Shown here piece after piece: positions 44,760 through 53,550 of a stretch of DNA of 64,000 bases (positions are counted from its first letter, which is position 1; every line of letters starts with the position of its first letter). This DNA comes from Pseudomonas brassicacearum (GTDB lineage Bacteria; Pseudomonadota; Gammaproteobacteria; Pseudomonadales; Pseudomonadaceae): the NCBI RefSeq assembly GCF_000585995.1, contig NZ_CP007410.1:3499430-3563429 (forward strand), given 5' to 3'. The position numbers and the translations under genes were made by a program. The notes beneath the pieces are model-generated. The model searched no databases. It was not told the DNA's origin and worked only from the letters and a program-made list of their open reading frames with translations.

Positions 44760-45122
44760 TTAATAGCTAATGCCTTTCATCGTCTGAGCAACGTTGGAAA
44801 TAGATTTGTTCGCCGTATCGGCTTGAGCGCCAGCGATAGAGGCCAAGGTATTCTGCATCAAGTTCTGCTCAGCCGCCTTGTTCTGCAGGGCAATCATTTG
44901 AGCCTGTTTTTTGTCCATACTTTCCATCGCCGCCATTTGTGCAGACGCGGCATCTCCCCCTCCAGACATATGCGTCGCCTGAGACTGCTGCGCGGCGTTC
45001 CCTTTAACGTTATTCGCCTCTTGTTTGGCGCCCTGAAATGCATTGACACCCGCATTTGTTGCACTACTGATTGTATTGGTAATGCTGGCAAAGGGATTAT
45101 TAGACGAGATTTTTCCACCCAT
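44760..45122 (-). CDS. hrpA: HrpA (RspA) pilin
   Basis: 120-residue Hrp pilus subunit. N-terminal Asn/Ser/Ala-rich segment, then long helices (MAAMESMDKKQAQMIALQNK, AAEQNLMQNTLASIAGAQAD). The C-terminus KGISY is identical to the end of P. syringae HrpA as I remember it. The gene follows a hrp box 42 bases upstream and is expected to be the most highly expressed of the cluster. Confidence 0.92.
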   Translation of the reverse strand: MGGKISSNNPFASITNTISSATNAGVNAFQGAKQEANNVKGNAAQQSQATHMSGGGDAASAQMAAMESMDKKQAQMIALQNKAAEQNLMQNTLASIAGAQADTANKSISNVAQTMKGISY

Positions 45123-45153
45123 GGTAAAGACTCCTCATACGCTAGCAAAATTG

Positions 45154-46131
45154 CTAGGTAATAATAGGTGGGAAGTTCTCTAGATCAGGTTCCAATTTTT
45201 TTTCAAGCGTTGAGGCCTTACCAAATACGTCTAACGATTTGATGCGGTGATAGAGTGTTCTACGAGGTATACCCAATTCCACACTCACCGCATCAATCGA
45301 GTGCCCGTGACGCTTGAGGGCTTCTTGAATAAGGATGCGTTCGATAGCCCGCATTTGCGCCTTGAGCGTGCGTCCCTCGATCTCCGCGCTTGAGCCAAGG
45401 GTTAACGACGGCAGCCCCAGAACAAATCGCTTGGCCGCTGATTTCAACTCGCGGATATTCCCCGGCCAGGGATGACCCAAGAGCGCTTGCATGAGCTCGG
45501 GCGATATAGCCTGAGGCTCGCACCCCAGGTCTTGCGCAGCCGCGGCCACGAACTGGGAAAACAGCGGAACGATGTCTTCGCGACGGTCACGTAGCGCTGG
45601 CAACTGGATCGTTAGCACGTTGAGCCGAAAATACAGATCGCGCCTGAACTCGCCCCGATCCACCAGCTCGGCCAAGGGCCGCTGAGCCGATGCAATCACA
45701 CAAATATCCAATGGAATGACCGTGGTAGAGCCCAAGCGCTCAATCGCTCGCACCTCAAGGACCCGCAGCAACTTGGCCTGCAAACTGAGGGGCATGCTAT
45801 CGATTTCATCGAGGTACAAAGTCCCGCCCTGCGCAGCCTCGATGTAGCCCTTTCGCGAGCGGTTAGCCCCGGTGAACGCACCGTTGACCACACCAAACAA
45901 TTCACTTTCGGCCAGCGATTCCGGGATTGCCGCACAGTTCATCGCGACAAAGGCACCCTTGCGCCCAGACATTGAGTGGATGCGCTGAGCCAGGGTGTCC
46001 TTGCCGGTCCCCGTCTCTCCAGAAAGCAACAGATCGACGCCAAGCAGTGAAGTACTTTGGGCGATGACCTTGATATCAGGCGCTTCGGTTATGCTGTCAG
46101 GTCCGCAGTAAAAGTAATCGCACACACCCAT
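45154..46131 (-). CDS. hrpS: HrpS (RspR) sigma54 enhancer-binding activator
   Basis: 325-residue AAA+ activator without a receiver domain, matching HrpR/HrpS. Walker A GETGTGKDTLAQRIHSMSGR; sigma54-contact loop NGAFTGANRSRKGYIEAAQG with intact GAFTGA; Walker B GTLYLDEIDSMPLSLQAKLL; arginine fingers in FRRDLYFRLNVLT; C-terminal Fis-type HTH (SVELGIPRRTLYHRI). It should activate the sigma54 promoter of hrpL. P. syringae has an hrpR-hrpS pair; only one such gene is seen here. The last codons overlap the hrp box of hrpA. Confidence 0.94.
   Translation of the reverse strand: MGVCDYFYCGPDSITEAPDIKVIAQSTSLLGVDLLLSGETGTGKDTLAQRIHSMSGRKGAFVAMNCAAIPESLAESELFGVVNGAFTGANRSRKGYIEAAQGGTLYLDEIDSMPLSLQAKLLRVLEVRAIERLGSTTVIPLDICVIASAQRPLAELVDRGEFRRDLYFRLNVLTIQLPALRDRREDIVPLFSQFVAAAAQDLGCEPQAISPELMQALLGHPWPGNIRELKSAAKRFVLGLPSLTLGSSAEIEGRTLKAQMRAIERILIQEALKRHGHSIDAVSVELGIPRRTLYHRIKSLDVFGKASTLEKKLEPDLENFPPIIT
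45165..45193 (-). promoter_or_regulatory. Hrp box of the hrpA operon, inside hrpS
   Basis: On the minus strand GGAACC, 16 bases, CCACCTA. It lies wholly within the last 14 codons of hrpS, 42 bases before the hrpA ATG. Confidence 0.92.
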
Positions 46132-46632
46132 ATAAACCCCGTGATCGGCACTACTTCATACGCCCTCCCGCTGCAAGCACGAGGCGAAGCATGGCCATAA
46201 GCTGCGCGATCATTAGTTATGATCGCAGGTCGGACAGACCCGTTACACCAAGCCTGACGGCTGCACGCGCACTGCGCTTACAGTCTATTTATTGATCAAA
46301 TGTCACGGCAGATCCAAAAGTGCGTGTGGGACGCGCGCTGCGATCAGTTATTCCATCGAGCGTAGGTGATATTTTTTGAAACAATTTGAATGGCCACTTG
46401 GCACTATCGTACCGACCAGTTTTCCCTGGTCGCTGTCAGTGCTTCTTCTTGAAAGCCATTCAACAACTGCTGCTTTAGGGCGGCAGAGAATACCGCTCGC
46501 CCAAACCCTGTCAATCGCCGACGGTCATTTTAATTGTATTACTTCGCAGTTTGGATACAACGCGGTTTGACCGAAGCCGTCGAGAAAGTTCGATATACAT
46601 CTACGCTTGACGTTATTTTTTTAAAAAAACTT
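46132..46632. other. Regulatory intergenic region between hrpS and the shcM hrp box
   Basis: About 500 bases, AT-richer than the genes, with no convincing coding frame on either strand; short frames at 46376-46570 and 46534-46716 lack ribosome sites and codon bias. It must hold the hrpS promoter. I see no remnant of an hrpR gene. Confidence 0.55.
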
Positions 46633-46661
46633 GGAACTTGGTCGACACCTTGCACCACTCA
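46633..46661 (+). promoter_or_regulatory. Variant hrp box of shcM-ropM
   Basis: GGAACT, 16 bases, CCACTCA: one change from consensus in the -35 part (GGAACT for GGAACC). 71 bases before the shcM ATG, in a long leader. Confidence 0.83.
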
Positions 46662-46732
46662 GTACTTGAGACAATTCGACGCAATAAAAAGACAACGGAT
46701 CATCCCCCTCAAATAGCTCAGAGAATAAAAAA

Positions 46733-47176
46733 ATGAGTAATGAGCGCTACCATCGTTTTGTTACAGATATCTGTCAGCTCTCTCAGATCCCTGTGGCTGC
46801 GATTGATTTAGATCGGGTTCAGCTAAACGTGAAAGGCATTGCCTTCAGTTTTGCCAACTTAGCCGATACCGTCATGATTCACGCAGACTTCGGCCCGTTA
46901 CCGGATCGACGCAGAGATGCCATCTTACTTCAGCTTATGAATATCAATTTTCATTTATTCAGCGGAGACCGTCCCTGCTGCTTTTCACACAACGCCGACA
47001 CGGGCCAAGTACAGTTCAGTTGCACAGTCGAGCTGACCCAGATCGGCGCACCACAGTTTGTGCAGTTGCTGGGGCATATCGCTGAGTATGCGCAATCATG
47101 GCAACACAGCTACTTTCTCGATGAAGGCGCAAAACGCGCGCCTTCAGCGCGCACGAGTCTGGGGGGTTTATGCTAG
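46733..47176 (+). CDS. ShcM-like chaperone of RopM
   Basis: 147-residue class I (CesT) chaperone: helix YHRFVTDICQLSQIPVAAID, strands VQLNVKGIAFSFANLADTVM, DAILLQLMNINFHLFSGDRP, strand TGQVQFSCTVELTQ, and a C-terminal helix. Acidic and small. It overlaps the ropM start by 7 bases, the usual chaperone-effector pairing, and ShcM precedes HopM1 in the same way in P. syringae. Confidence 0.87.
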   Translation: MSNERYHRFVTDICQLSQIPVAAIDLDRVQLNVKGIAFSFANLADTVMIHADFGPLPDRRRDAILLQLMNINFHLFSGDRPCCFSHNADTGQVQFSCTVELTQIGAPQFVQLLGHIAEYAQSWQHSYFLDEGAKRAPSARTSLGGLC

Positions 47177-49227
47177 GTCCGACGCTACCGGCAGGAAATT
47201 TTTTTCCCTTCACCCCAACACGATCACAGTCCACACCGCGAACAGATATCGCATTGACGCCCATGCGCCCTCGCGCGCCCGTCGACAACCCAGCCCCCCA
47301 AGCTCATCAGTCGCCACAACCAGGACAGCCCTCCCCCGCGCTAGCCAGGGAGGCCGCGCTGTTGACACCCCGACTGGGGCGGTCCGGCTTTGACGCCGCG
47401 GTAGCCAAGCAGCGCATGGTTCTGGAAGGTAGATATCTGCAGGAGCACCCCGGTACTCCCTACGCTGACATAAATGACAAGCTATTTGCGAAAGCCAATG
47501 GGAAAGCGCCCGAATCCATGACCGGACGCTTACTGGCCGATGCCAAGCAAGCGCAACAGACGCTGATCCACGAGTTGGAAAAGCTGACTGAGGATCCCCA
47601 ACATTCACCGGACCTGGAGGCTTACCACAAGGTGTTGACACAGGCAGTGCGCGCGCAAACTGATTTGCTTGGCGCACACGTCGCTCTCTACGAACAGGCA
47701 TTGACCGATCCACAGCTGTCGGCTGCCGACCGACAGCACATAGAACGTAGCGAAAACGCCTTCGCGCTTCATGCCCAACAGACCGTGAACCTGATACCAG
47801 ACGCGTTGAAAACGGCCTTGACCAAAGCGGACGCAACGGTCAGCGCGCTGAAGCAATTGAAGCAACCCTCAGAGGACTGGGAACATATCAGCACGATGCT
47901 CAGTGATTTGGTCGAGCACACCTCAGTCGATGGCGAATTCAAAGATGCGCTGGATAACGCCAAACTTCCCGCCAAGCTGCAGCAGCTCCATCAGCACAAC
48001 GACGGCTGGGGAGCGACTGCCAAGGCGGTCGTCGCGGGCGCCGTACCACAAATGCTCGCGTCGGGCCTGGCGTTCGGCTTCGCGCGGGCGGTCATGGAGT
48101 CAGCGGTCCCAAACCTGAAGGCCCAGGCGTTCGCCACAGCGCCCGTGATGGCGGCGGCACATGAAGTAGGCACCAACCTGCTCAAGCCCATGAGTCAAGA
48201 GATGCTGGGGGGGTGGGCGCTTAAACCGGTGAAAGCGTCACAGGTCATTCCAAACCCGAACCCCCGGGTCATTGTCGATGGCGAGCTCAAGCCCCTGACC
48301 GCAGAGCAAAAAGACGCCGCCATGCAGGAGGTTGATGAACTGCGCGGTCGCCATCTCAACGCCCAGCAAGCCAACAAGAATGGAACCGGCATTGGCGAGG
48401 CTGAAGCCTTCGGCGCGTTCGGCCTGGCACAAGGCATCCGGCAAGGAATAGGGCTAGCCAAGCCGCATATCCCAGTGGAGCAGTTTGGTCCTCGCACGCT
48501 GGCCTCCATGGCGGGTGGCCTGATCATGGGCGGCGTGCAATCGGGCGCGCAGCTGCGCAGTACCGTTCCTGATCGGCGCGGACGTGAACTGCCGACCCAC
48601 ACCTTCAAGGAAGTCGACAAACCTTTGGCGAATCGCCTGGCAAAAGCGGCTTCGGACGCGGTGTTGGCCAGCGACCCGAGCAATCCTGAGGTTCGTCAAA
48701 GCCTGTTCAGTAAAACCTACGGTTCACTCGCTGGGTTGGGCAGTGCAATGGCCGTCAGCTCAGCGGCACGGGCCTTTGGCTCAGACACGCCGGCGCAGCA
48801 GTTCGGCCAGGTACTCCTGGCAGCTTTGGGCTCGCCGGCCCTACTAATTCCGGCCTATGCAAGCTTTCAGGCGGGCGCGGAAACCGACGCCCACCAGGCG
48901 GCGCTTGAAAAGGAGCGTGAAACGCAAGAGTTGCCCGGGCCGGGCGCCCCCGCTCAAGTACCGGCGTCCAACTTCCCACGCACACAAACGGCAATGCAGA
49001 ACATCCGGTCGCCCGACCGGGCCGATTTACCGCACGGGTCCATGCCGGGAACATGGGGCAGAGCTGCAGAAAATACCTACCATCGTGTCCGAGGGGGATT
49101 GCAAGTCGCGTCCCAGGTTCCGACGGAACTCACCGAGCTTGCCATCAAGAAAGTTGCCGCACACTTGGGTGAGGGCTCTGATGACGTGGCGGACCCACAA
49201 CCACCCGGAGCTTTTCCGCAAGAGTGA
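47170..49227 (+). CDS. ropM: HopM1/RopM type III effector
   Basis: 685 residues. The C-terminal segment TQTAMQNIRSPDRADLPHGS, then GRAAENTYHRVRGGLQVASQ, closely follows the HopM1 ending as I remember it. Further shared blocks include AAHEVGTNLLKPMSQEMLGG and MKAVDxxxVIPxP-like PVKASQVIPNPNPRVIVDG. Length is near that of HopM1. In P. syringae HopM1 acts on host vesicle traffic and immunity; whether RopM does so is unknown. Pro/Ser-rich secretion leader, no signal peptide. ATG 47170 has GGGGGG just upstream. A strong terminator follows. Confidence 0.9.
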   Translation: MLGPTLPAGNFFPFTPTRSQSTPRTDIALTPMRPRAPVDNPAPQAHQSPQPGQPSPALAREAALLTPRLGRSGFDAAVAKQRMVLEGRYLQEHPGTPYADINDKLFAKANGKAPESMTGRLLADAKQAQQTLIHELEKLTEDPQHSPDLEAYHKVLTQAVRAQTDLLGAHVALYEQALTDPQLSAADRQHIERSENAFALHAQQTVNLIPDALKTALTKADATVSALKQLKQPSEDWEHISTMLSDLVEHTSVDGEFKDALDNAKLPAKLQQLHQHNDGWGATAKAVVAGAVPQMLASGLAFGFARAVMESAVPNLKAQAFATAPVMAAAHEVGTNLLKPMSQEMLGGWALKPVKASQVIPNPNPRVIVDGELKPLTAEQKDAAMQEVDELRGRHLNAQQANKNGTGIGEAEAFGAFGLAQGIRQGIGLAKPHIPVEQFGPRTLASMAGGLIMGGVQSGAQLRSTVPDRRGRELPTHTFKEVDKPLANRLAKAASDAVLASDPSNPEVRQSLFSKTYGSLAGLGSAMAVSSAARAFGSDTPAQQFGQVLLAALGSPALLIPAYASFQAGAETDAHQAALEKERETQELPGPGAPAQVPASNFPRTQTAMQNIRSPDRADLPHGSMPGTWGRAAENTYHRVRGGLQVASQVPTELTELAIKKVAAHLGEGSDDVADPQPPGAFPQE

Positions 49228-49256
49228 CGCGGCTCGATAGCCTCCTACCTGGACAC

Positions 49257-49301
49257 TTCAACCGGCAGACACATCACCCCAGTGCTGCCGGTTGAAGTTT
49301 T
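49257..49301 (+). terminator. Rho-independent terminator of shcM-ropM
   Basis: Perfect 11-bp stem TTCAACCGGCA/TGCCGGTTGAA at 49257-49267 and 49286-49296 with an 18-base loop, then GTTTTA. 29 bases after the ropM stop. Confidence 0.85.
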
Positions 49302-49317
49302 ATCGCCGTGTCCTACG

Positions 49318-49782
49318 CTAGAGTACGCATCGCTCTTGCAGCAGGCGCCGGGCCAGGATCCGAGCGGCCGACAGAATTCGCTCGACCTGTTGGTCCATTT
49401 TCACATTGGACAGCCCATCGAGGCTCAGCTCAAGGACTCGCAGCTTGTGACCACAGACCGACCCCAGCCAGGCGAGGCTTGGGATCGCTTCGACTTCGAC
49501 ATCCAACAAAAAGCAATTTGGACACACAGGGCTTAGCAACTGCCTCGCCTGACCGCAAGAAGGCGTCCCCGACTGCGTCGGCTTCGCCCCTGACTGCAGC
49601 CAGTCGAGCATCAATTCCGCTGGACGCTGGACCGCCAGATACGCAACCTGGTCCCAATCGTCCAAGGCGACGTGCACCTGATCAATGATGTATTTGGGTA
49701 ACGACGCACTGATGACAATAACCACCCCGACATCCGCCGAAGGTTCCTTGATCCAGGCTGCTGCTTGTGACATCACATCCAT
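49318..49782 (-). CDS. Hypothetical protein, 154 residues
   Basis: Convergent with ropM. ATG 49782 has GGGAG 8 bases upstream; another ATG five codons earlier is possible. The product begins MDVMSQAAAWIKEPSADVGV and has a hydrophobic strand (VVIVISASLPKYIIDQVHVA), a helix (QRPAELMLDWLQSG), and six-odd Cys including CPNC in the second half. No hrp box, signal peptide or known family. Codon use is like the neighbours, but a chance frame is not excluded. Confidence 0.5.
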   Translation of the reverse strand: MDVMSQAAAWIKEPSADVGVVIVISASLPKYIIDQVHVALDDWDQVAYLAVQRPAELMLDWLQSGAKPTQSGTPSCGQARQLLSPVCPNCFLLDVEVEAIPSLAWLGSVCGHKLRVLELSLDGLSNVKMDQQVERILSAARILARRLLQERCVL

Positions 49783-49983
49783 CGCACCCACTCCCATTAA
49801 TCTGTACTTATTTGCACCGCAAACCTGTCGCCAGACTCGCCCTCTGATCTTTCCTGCGCCAATACTCTTTCAACCGTTACGGAACAGGCTTGCCGCCGTC
49901 CTTACCAGGCCCATGGCCGTTTCCCAGCTTAGCCGGAACCGATATTAAAACCCGCTGCATCCAGCCGCATATTCCGCCCTGAA

Positions 49984-50535
49984 TCAGATCAACCCCAGGC
50001 TCAGCGCTTTGAGCGTGGCCGCTGCGCGTGTGGTGCATTGCAGCTTGCGGAACATGTTTTCAACGTGAGTGCGCACCGTACTCGGGCTGATTCCAAGCTG
50101 ACGCGCCACTTCCTTGTTGCTGCCGCCCTCACTGATGCAACGCAATATTTGTGCTTCACGCTCGGAGAGCAGGCTGCTGTTTGTTCTGGGTTGGACCATG
50201 GCGCGATTGCCCTCGGCGCTCAAGTCGAGTTGCCGCGGTTGCTGGCTGCGCAAGGCCTCCAAAGTCAATGTTGCAACTTGCAGTCGATAGCGAATCAGCC
50301 CTGAATCGCCTTCGAAGCCGCGGATATAGCCGCGGCCATCGAGCCGATCATAAGACTGGACCAATGCCTGGGCTGCCAACGAACGTCCATCGGCCTGGCC
50401 GCAGGCACCGACGGTCCAATGAGGCACCCTACCGTCGTCTGGAAACGCCCCAGGAATGAGCCAGACATGATGAGCCGCCATGGCATGGCTCTCGGCATCG
50501 CTTGACAGGCAACTAAAACCGTTCAGGTTCATCAT
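49984..50535 (-). CDS. LuxR-type regulator, N-terminally truncated paralogue
   Basis: 183 residues; AGGAG precedes the ATG by 6 bases. The C-terminal 65 residues are a LuxR/GerE HTH (LLSEREAQILRCISEGGSNK, then EVARQLGISPSTVRTHVENM). The middle (VPHWTVGACGQADGRSLAAQ, then SYDRLDGRGYIRGF) aligns with the HD-type C-terminal part of the next gene (VPYWTSRACSQIP... YERLDGSGYF), but the first 290 residues of that protein are missing. So it is a shortened sister lacking most of the HD domain, including its first metal-binding motifs. Signal and targets unknown. Confidence 0.85.
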   Translation of the reverse strand: MMNLNGFSCLSSDAESHAMAAHHVWLIPGAFPDDGRVPHWTVGACGQADGRSLAAQALVQSYDRLDGRGYIRGFEGDSGLIRYRLQVATLTLEALRSQQPRQLDLSAEGNRAMVQPRTNSSLLSEREAQILRCISEGGSNKEVARQLGISPSTVRTHVENMFRKLQCTTRAAATLKALSLGLI

Positions 50536-50870
50536 GCTCAGCTCCTGATTATTTATTATTCACGCTGGGTCGACAGGTCCGCTGCTTCATCTTAGGGATA
50601 TTTATCAGAAAGCGCGTTGCATCTTTTCAGCCAAACTCGAAACAATATTTCTCCGCTTATCAGATAAACTATTTTTATTTCAAATAAATTGATTTAGACG
50701 CAACAAAAGCAACCGCTCGCTTACTCAGGCATTTTTCTGACCACGCGCAAGCGCACCTGCCGAGACCGAAAATACGGTCAAGCAATTGAATCAAAAGATT
50801 AATTTCCCGATGCATCAACCTACTTCAGAGCGCGCTGCCGGCAGGACATCTCAGCCAATGTTGCTCGGCC
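50536..50870. other. Intergenic region between the two LuxR-type genes
   Basis: 335 bases, notably AT-rich around 50640-50700, with no coding frame. It should hold the promoter of the shorter gene and the end of the longer one. No clear terminator or box found. Confidence 0.5.
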
Positions 50871-52304
50871 TCAAATCAACCCTAGCGTCAGGGCTTTGAG
50901 CGTCGCAGCCGCACGAGTGGTGCATTGAAGCTTACGGAACACGCTTTCCACATGGGTGCGGACCGTACTCGGACTGATGCCCAACTGGCGCGCCACTTCC
51001 TTGTTGCTTCCCCCCGCGCTGATGCGCCGCAGAATTTCCGTTTCCCGCTCGGAAAGCAAGCCACCGCTCGGCCTGCAGGCCGTCATCGTCGCATCCCCGC
51101 GCGCCGCCGCGATAACCGCCTGACAGGCTCGAGGCTCAAAGCGTCCTTGGTCCGCCTCGTCCAACAACAGGCGGGTGGCGGCGTCCTGACTGAAGGCCGG
51201 CCGCCACGGTCGCTCGCTCAGCAACGCTTGCCAGGCCAGGGCTGCGGCGAGCAAGCGATGTTCACTTTGCAGAGCGTCAGCGTTGAGACTGCGGAAGTAA
51301 CCACTGCCGTCCAGTCGCTCGTAGGCGTGAGCCGCTATCTGGCCCGACACTGCCAGCGCTGGTATCTGGCTACAGGCCCGCGACGTCCAGTAAGGCACCA
51401 GCCGCACCTGCTCAAGATCACCTTCCAATAACGCACCCGGGGTATTCCAGACCCGATTGGGTACCGCTGCGCGGCCAAGGCCGTGGACCAGCGCCGCTTG
51501 GCCGAGATGGTCTACCGATGCCTCTGATAGTCCGGAAAGTCTGGCGGCCTCTTGAACCAGCTCCGAAGAGCGTCGCGAATACCCAGACAGCCACGGCAGC
51601 TTGAGATCGATCACATCGCCGACCAGGGTCAACGGCACCGACGGTGCGATTTGTCGCGAAGCGGCAACCTGGGGCACGCGCAGTTGTGCGAGCCAATCTT
51701 CGGCGTGTTGCAGCATTTCGGCGGCGAGCGCGGCTGGATAGCGTCGATCGCTTTTGCTCGCAATCCACTGCAAGGCCGCCTCCAGACCGTGCCTGCGGGA
51801 GAGGATCTCCAGATCACCTGCCAGCAACACCTGATAAACCACCTCCGGCACCTGCGGATGACGCAGGCCGGATGGCCTTCCCTCGCCGTCGTATTGCTCG
51901 AACACATGACGTAGCCCGTGTTCGACTTCGGCGCTCAAGCCCAATGTATGAGCAATATCACCGGACACCTCGCAATGAATCTGCGCCAGCGGCGTGGACC
52001 GGCGCATCGCTCGCTGGCCCGCCGCGCTGAGGGTGTGCGTCAGCATTGCGTTGCGACCCTCGACGTCATCGCCCAGCAGTCGGGTAAAACCCTCTGCATT
52101 GGCGGTGCACCCTGACCAGCGCAGCAAGGCCACCTGGCGTCCGATCTCGGCGTGCTCGCCAGTGCCGTTGCACGCGTGCGCGAGCATCTGCACCAGGCGG
52201 GCGGTGCGGCGCGACTGATCGAATGGCTGGCCCATGCTCAAATCGCCCACCATGGACAACGCCAGGATGGCGTCTTCCGATTCGATGCAATCACCTGCCG
52301 ACAT
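50871..52304 (-). CDS. HD-domain LuxR-type regulator
   Basis: 477 residues from ATG 52304, chosen because GGAGG lies 7 bases upstream; an ATG ten codons earlier is the alternative. Two HD-GYP-like halves: residues about 10-190 (RTARLVQMLAHACNGTGEHA; GLRHVFEQYDGEGRPSGLRH with the HxxE/DGxGxP pattern) and about 230-400 (GQAALVHGLGRAAVPNRVWN; IAAHAYERLDGSGYFRSLNA). A LuxR HTH ends the protein (LLSERETEILRRISAGGSNK, then EVARQLGISPSTVRTHVESV). The metal and catalytic residues are only partly kept, so it may sense rather than cleave a nucleotide. The C-terminus is nearly identical to that of the gene at 49984. Confidence 0.88.
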   Translation of the reverse strand: MSAGDCIESEDAILALSMVGDLSMGQPFDQSRRTARLVQMLAHACNGTGEHAEIGRQVALLRWSGCTANAEGFTRLLGDDVEGRNAMLTHTLSAAGQRAMRRSTPLAQIHCEVSGDIAHTLGLSAEVEHGLRHVFEQYDGEGRPSGLRHPQVPEVVYQVLLAGDLEILSRRHGLEAALQWIASKSDRRYPAALAAEMLQHAEDWLAQLRVPQVAASRQIAPSVPLTLVGDVIDLKLPWLSGYSRRSSELVQEAARLSGLSEASVDHLGQAALVHGLGRAAVPNRVWNTPGALLEGDLEQVRLVPYWTSRACSQIPALAVSGQIAAHAYERLDGSGYFRSLNADALQSEHRLLAAALAWQALLSERPWRPAFSQDAATRLLLDEADQGRFEPRACQAVIAAARGDATMTACRPSGGLLSERETEILRRISAGGSNKEVARQLGISPSTVRTHVESVFRKLQCTTRAAATLKALTLGLI

Positions 52305-52418
52305 GTCGTTTCCTCCGAACATCCGATTGAACATGGTTGATGGCCTCGGATAAATGACCGATACCTCAGCCGGCGAGTATCGCTGAAACTGCGCTCACCC
52401 CATACAGGAGATCGCATC

Positions 52419-53180
52419 ATGTTCAAACCCAAGGCCCTTGCCCTCACACTCGCCATGACCTGCTCATTGCTCGGCGGCGCGGTCCATGCCGCGACGCAGC
52501 AACCTTCTGTCGTCATCGTCCATGGCGCTTTCGCCGACGGCTCCGACTGGGGCAAGGTCGTTCCCCTGCTGCAGGCGGAAGGCATCAAGGTCACCGTGGT
52601 ACAAAACCCGCTGACCTCGCTGGCTGACGATGTCGCCGCCACGCAGCGTGTGCTGAACAACCAGGAGAACGACGTCGTGTTGGTCGGCCACTCCTGGGGC
52701 GGCACCGTCATCAGTGAAGCCGGCACCGACAAGAAAGTACGCAGCCTGGTGTACGTCGCCGCGTTTGCTCCGGACGCCGGTCAAGCCAGTAAAGACCTGG
52801 GCAAGGATTACCCCGCTCCGTCCGGCGTGAAAGACATCGCTGCCGACAAGAACGGTTTCCTGTACATGACCGCCGAGGGGATGGCCACCGGCTTTGCCCA
52901 GGATCTTTCTGCCGAGCAAACCGCGGTGATGGCCGCGACGCAAGGGCCGATCCGCGCCTCGGCATTCGATGACAAGACCAGCGCCGCCGCCTGGAAAGGC
53001 AAGCCAACCTGGTACGTCGTGGCCAAGGAAGACCGGATGATCCAGCCTGATCTGCAGCGGGCCTTCGCCAAGAAAATCGGCGCCAAGGTCACCGAAATCG
53101 ACGCCAGCCACGTGCCACAACAATCGCGTCCAGATGATGTCGCAAAAGTCATCATCCAGGCCGTTCAGAAGGGCCAATAA
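52419..53180 (+). CDS. Secreted alpha/beta hydrolase
   Basis: 253-residue hydrolase with a Sec signal peptide cleaved near GGAVHA-ATQ, so periplasmic or exported. Oxyanion motif VIVHGAFADGSDW, nucleophile elbow VLVGHSWGG with Ser, acid in VVAKEDRMIQPD and catalytic His in IDASHVPQQSRPDDVA. Esterase or haloperoxidase-like family; the substrate cannot be inferred. AGGAG precedes the ATG. Divergent from the HD-LuxR gene. Confidence 0.92.
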   Translation: MFKPKALALTLAMTCSLLGGAVHAATQQPSVVIVHGAFADGSDWGKVVPLLQAEGIKVTVVQNPLTSLADDVAATQRVLNNQENDVVLVGHSWGGTVISEAGTDKKVRSLVYVAAFAPDAGQASKDLGKDYPAPSGVKDIAADKNGFLYMTAEGMATGFAQDLSAEQTAVMAATQGPIRASAFDDKTSAAAWKGKPTWYVVAKEDRMIQPDLQRAFAKKIGAKVTEIDASHVPQQSRPDDVAKVIIQAVQKGQ

Positions 53181-53550
53181 TTTCGGGCCTCTTCTGCGCC
53201 GGGATCGAGGGAAGTGCTGCGTCTGGATGGATTGCCACCGGTTTCAGGACAGGGTGGTCGGAAGCTCGGACGCAACGCACTTCCCTCGCTACGCTCGTCG
53301 CATCTGACGAGATTGAGCTTCGCCTCCTGTTACCCAGCCGACGGCAAACATCCGTTGGAACCTTTTGCCCGCCAGCCGTCACTCATTGCCCAACAAACGA
53401 AACGGCAGTCGATTGACCCGTCATCGTGCCCGGCTTCACCCATCAATACCCTAGCGAGATTCACCGCATGTTCTCCCCTGCAATGATTTTGCCCCTCGAT
53501 CGACGCTTGAATCTGGCGAGCGATACCACACCGACCAAGGAACCTCGCTC
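53181..53550. other. Intergenic region, nothing recognised
   Basis: 370 bases between the hydrolase and GMC genes. Short frames here have no ribosome sites and no family likeness. It ends with AAGGAA, the ribosome site of the GMC gene. Confidence 0.5.

Noticed and set aside
46376..46716. Two short plus-strand frames between hrpS and shcM
   Set aside because: No ribosome sites, odd composition, and the hrp box at 46633 lies inside the second.
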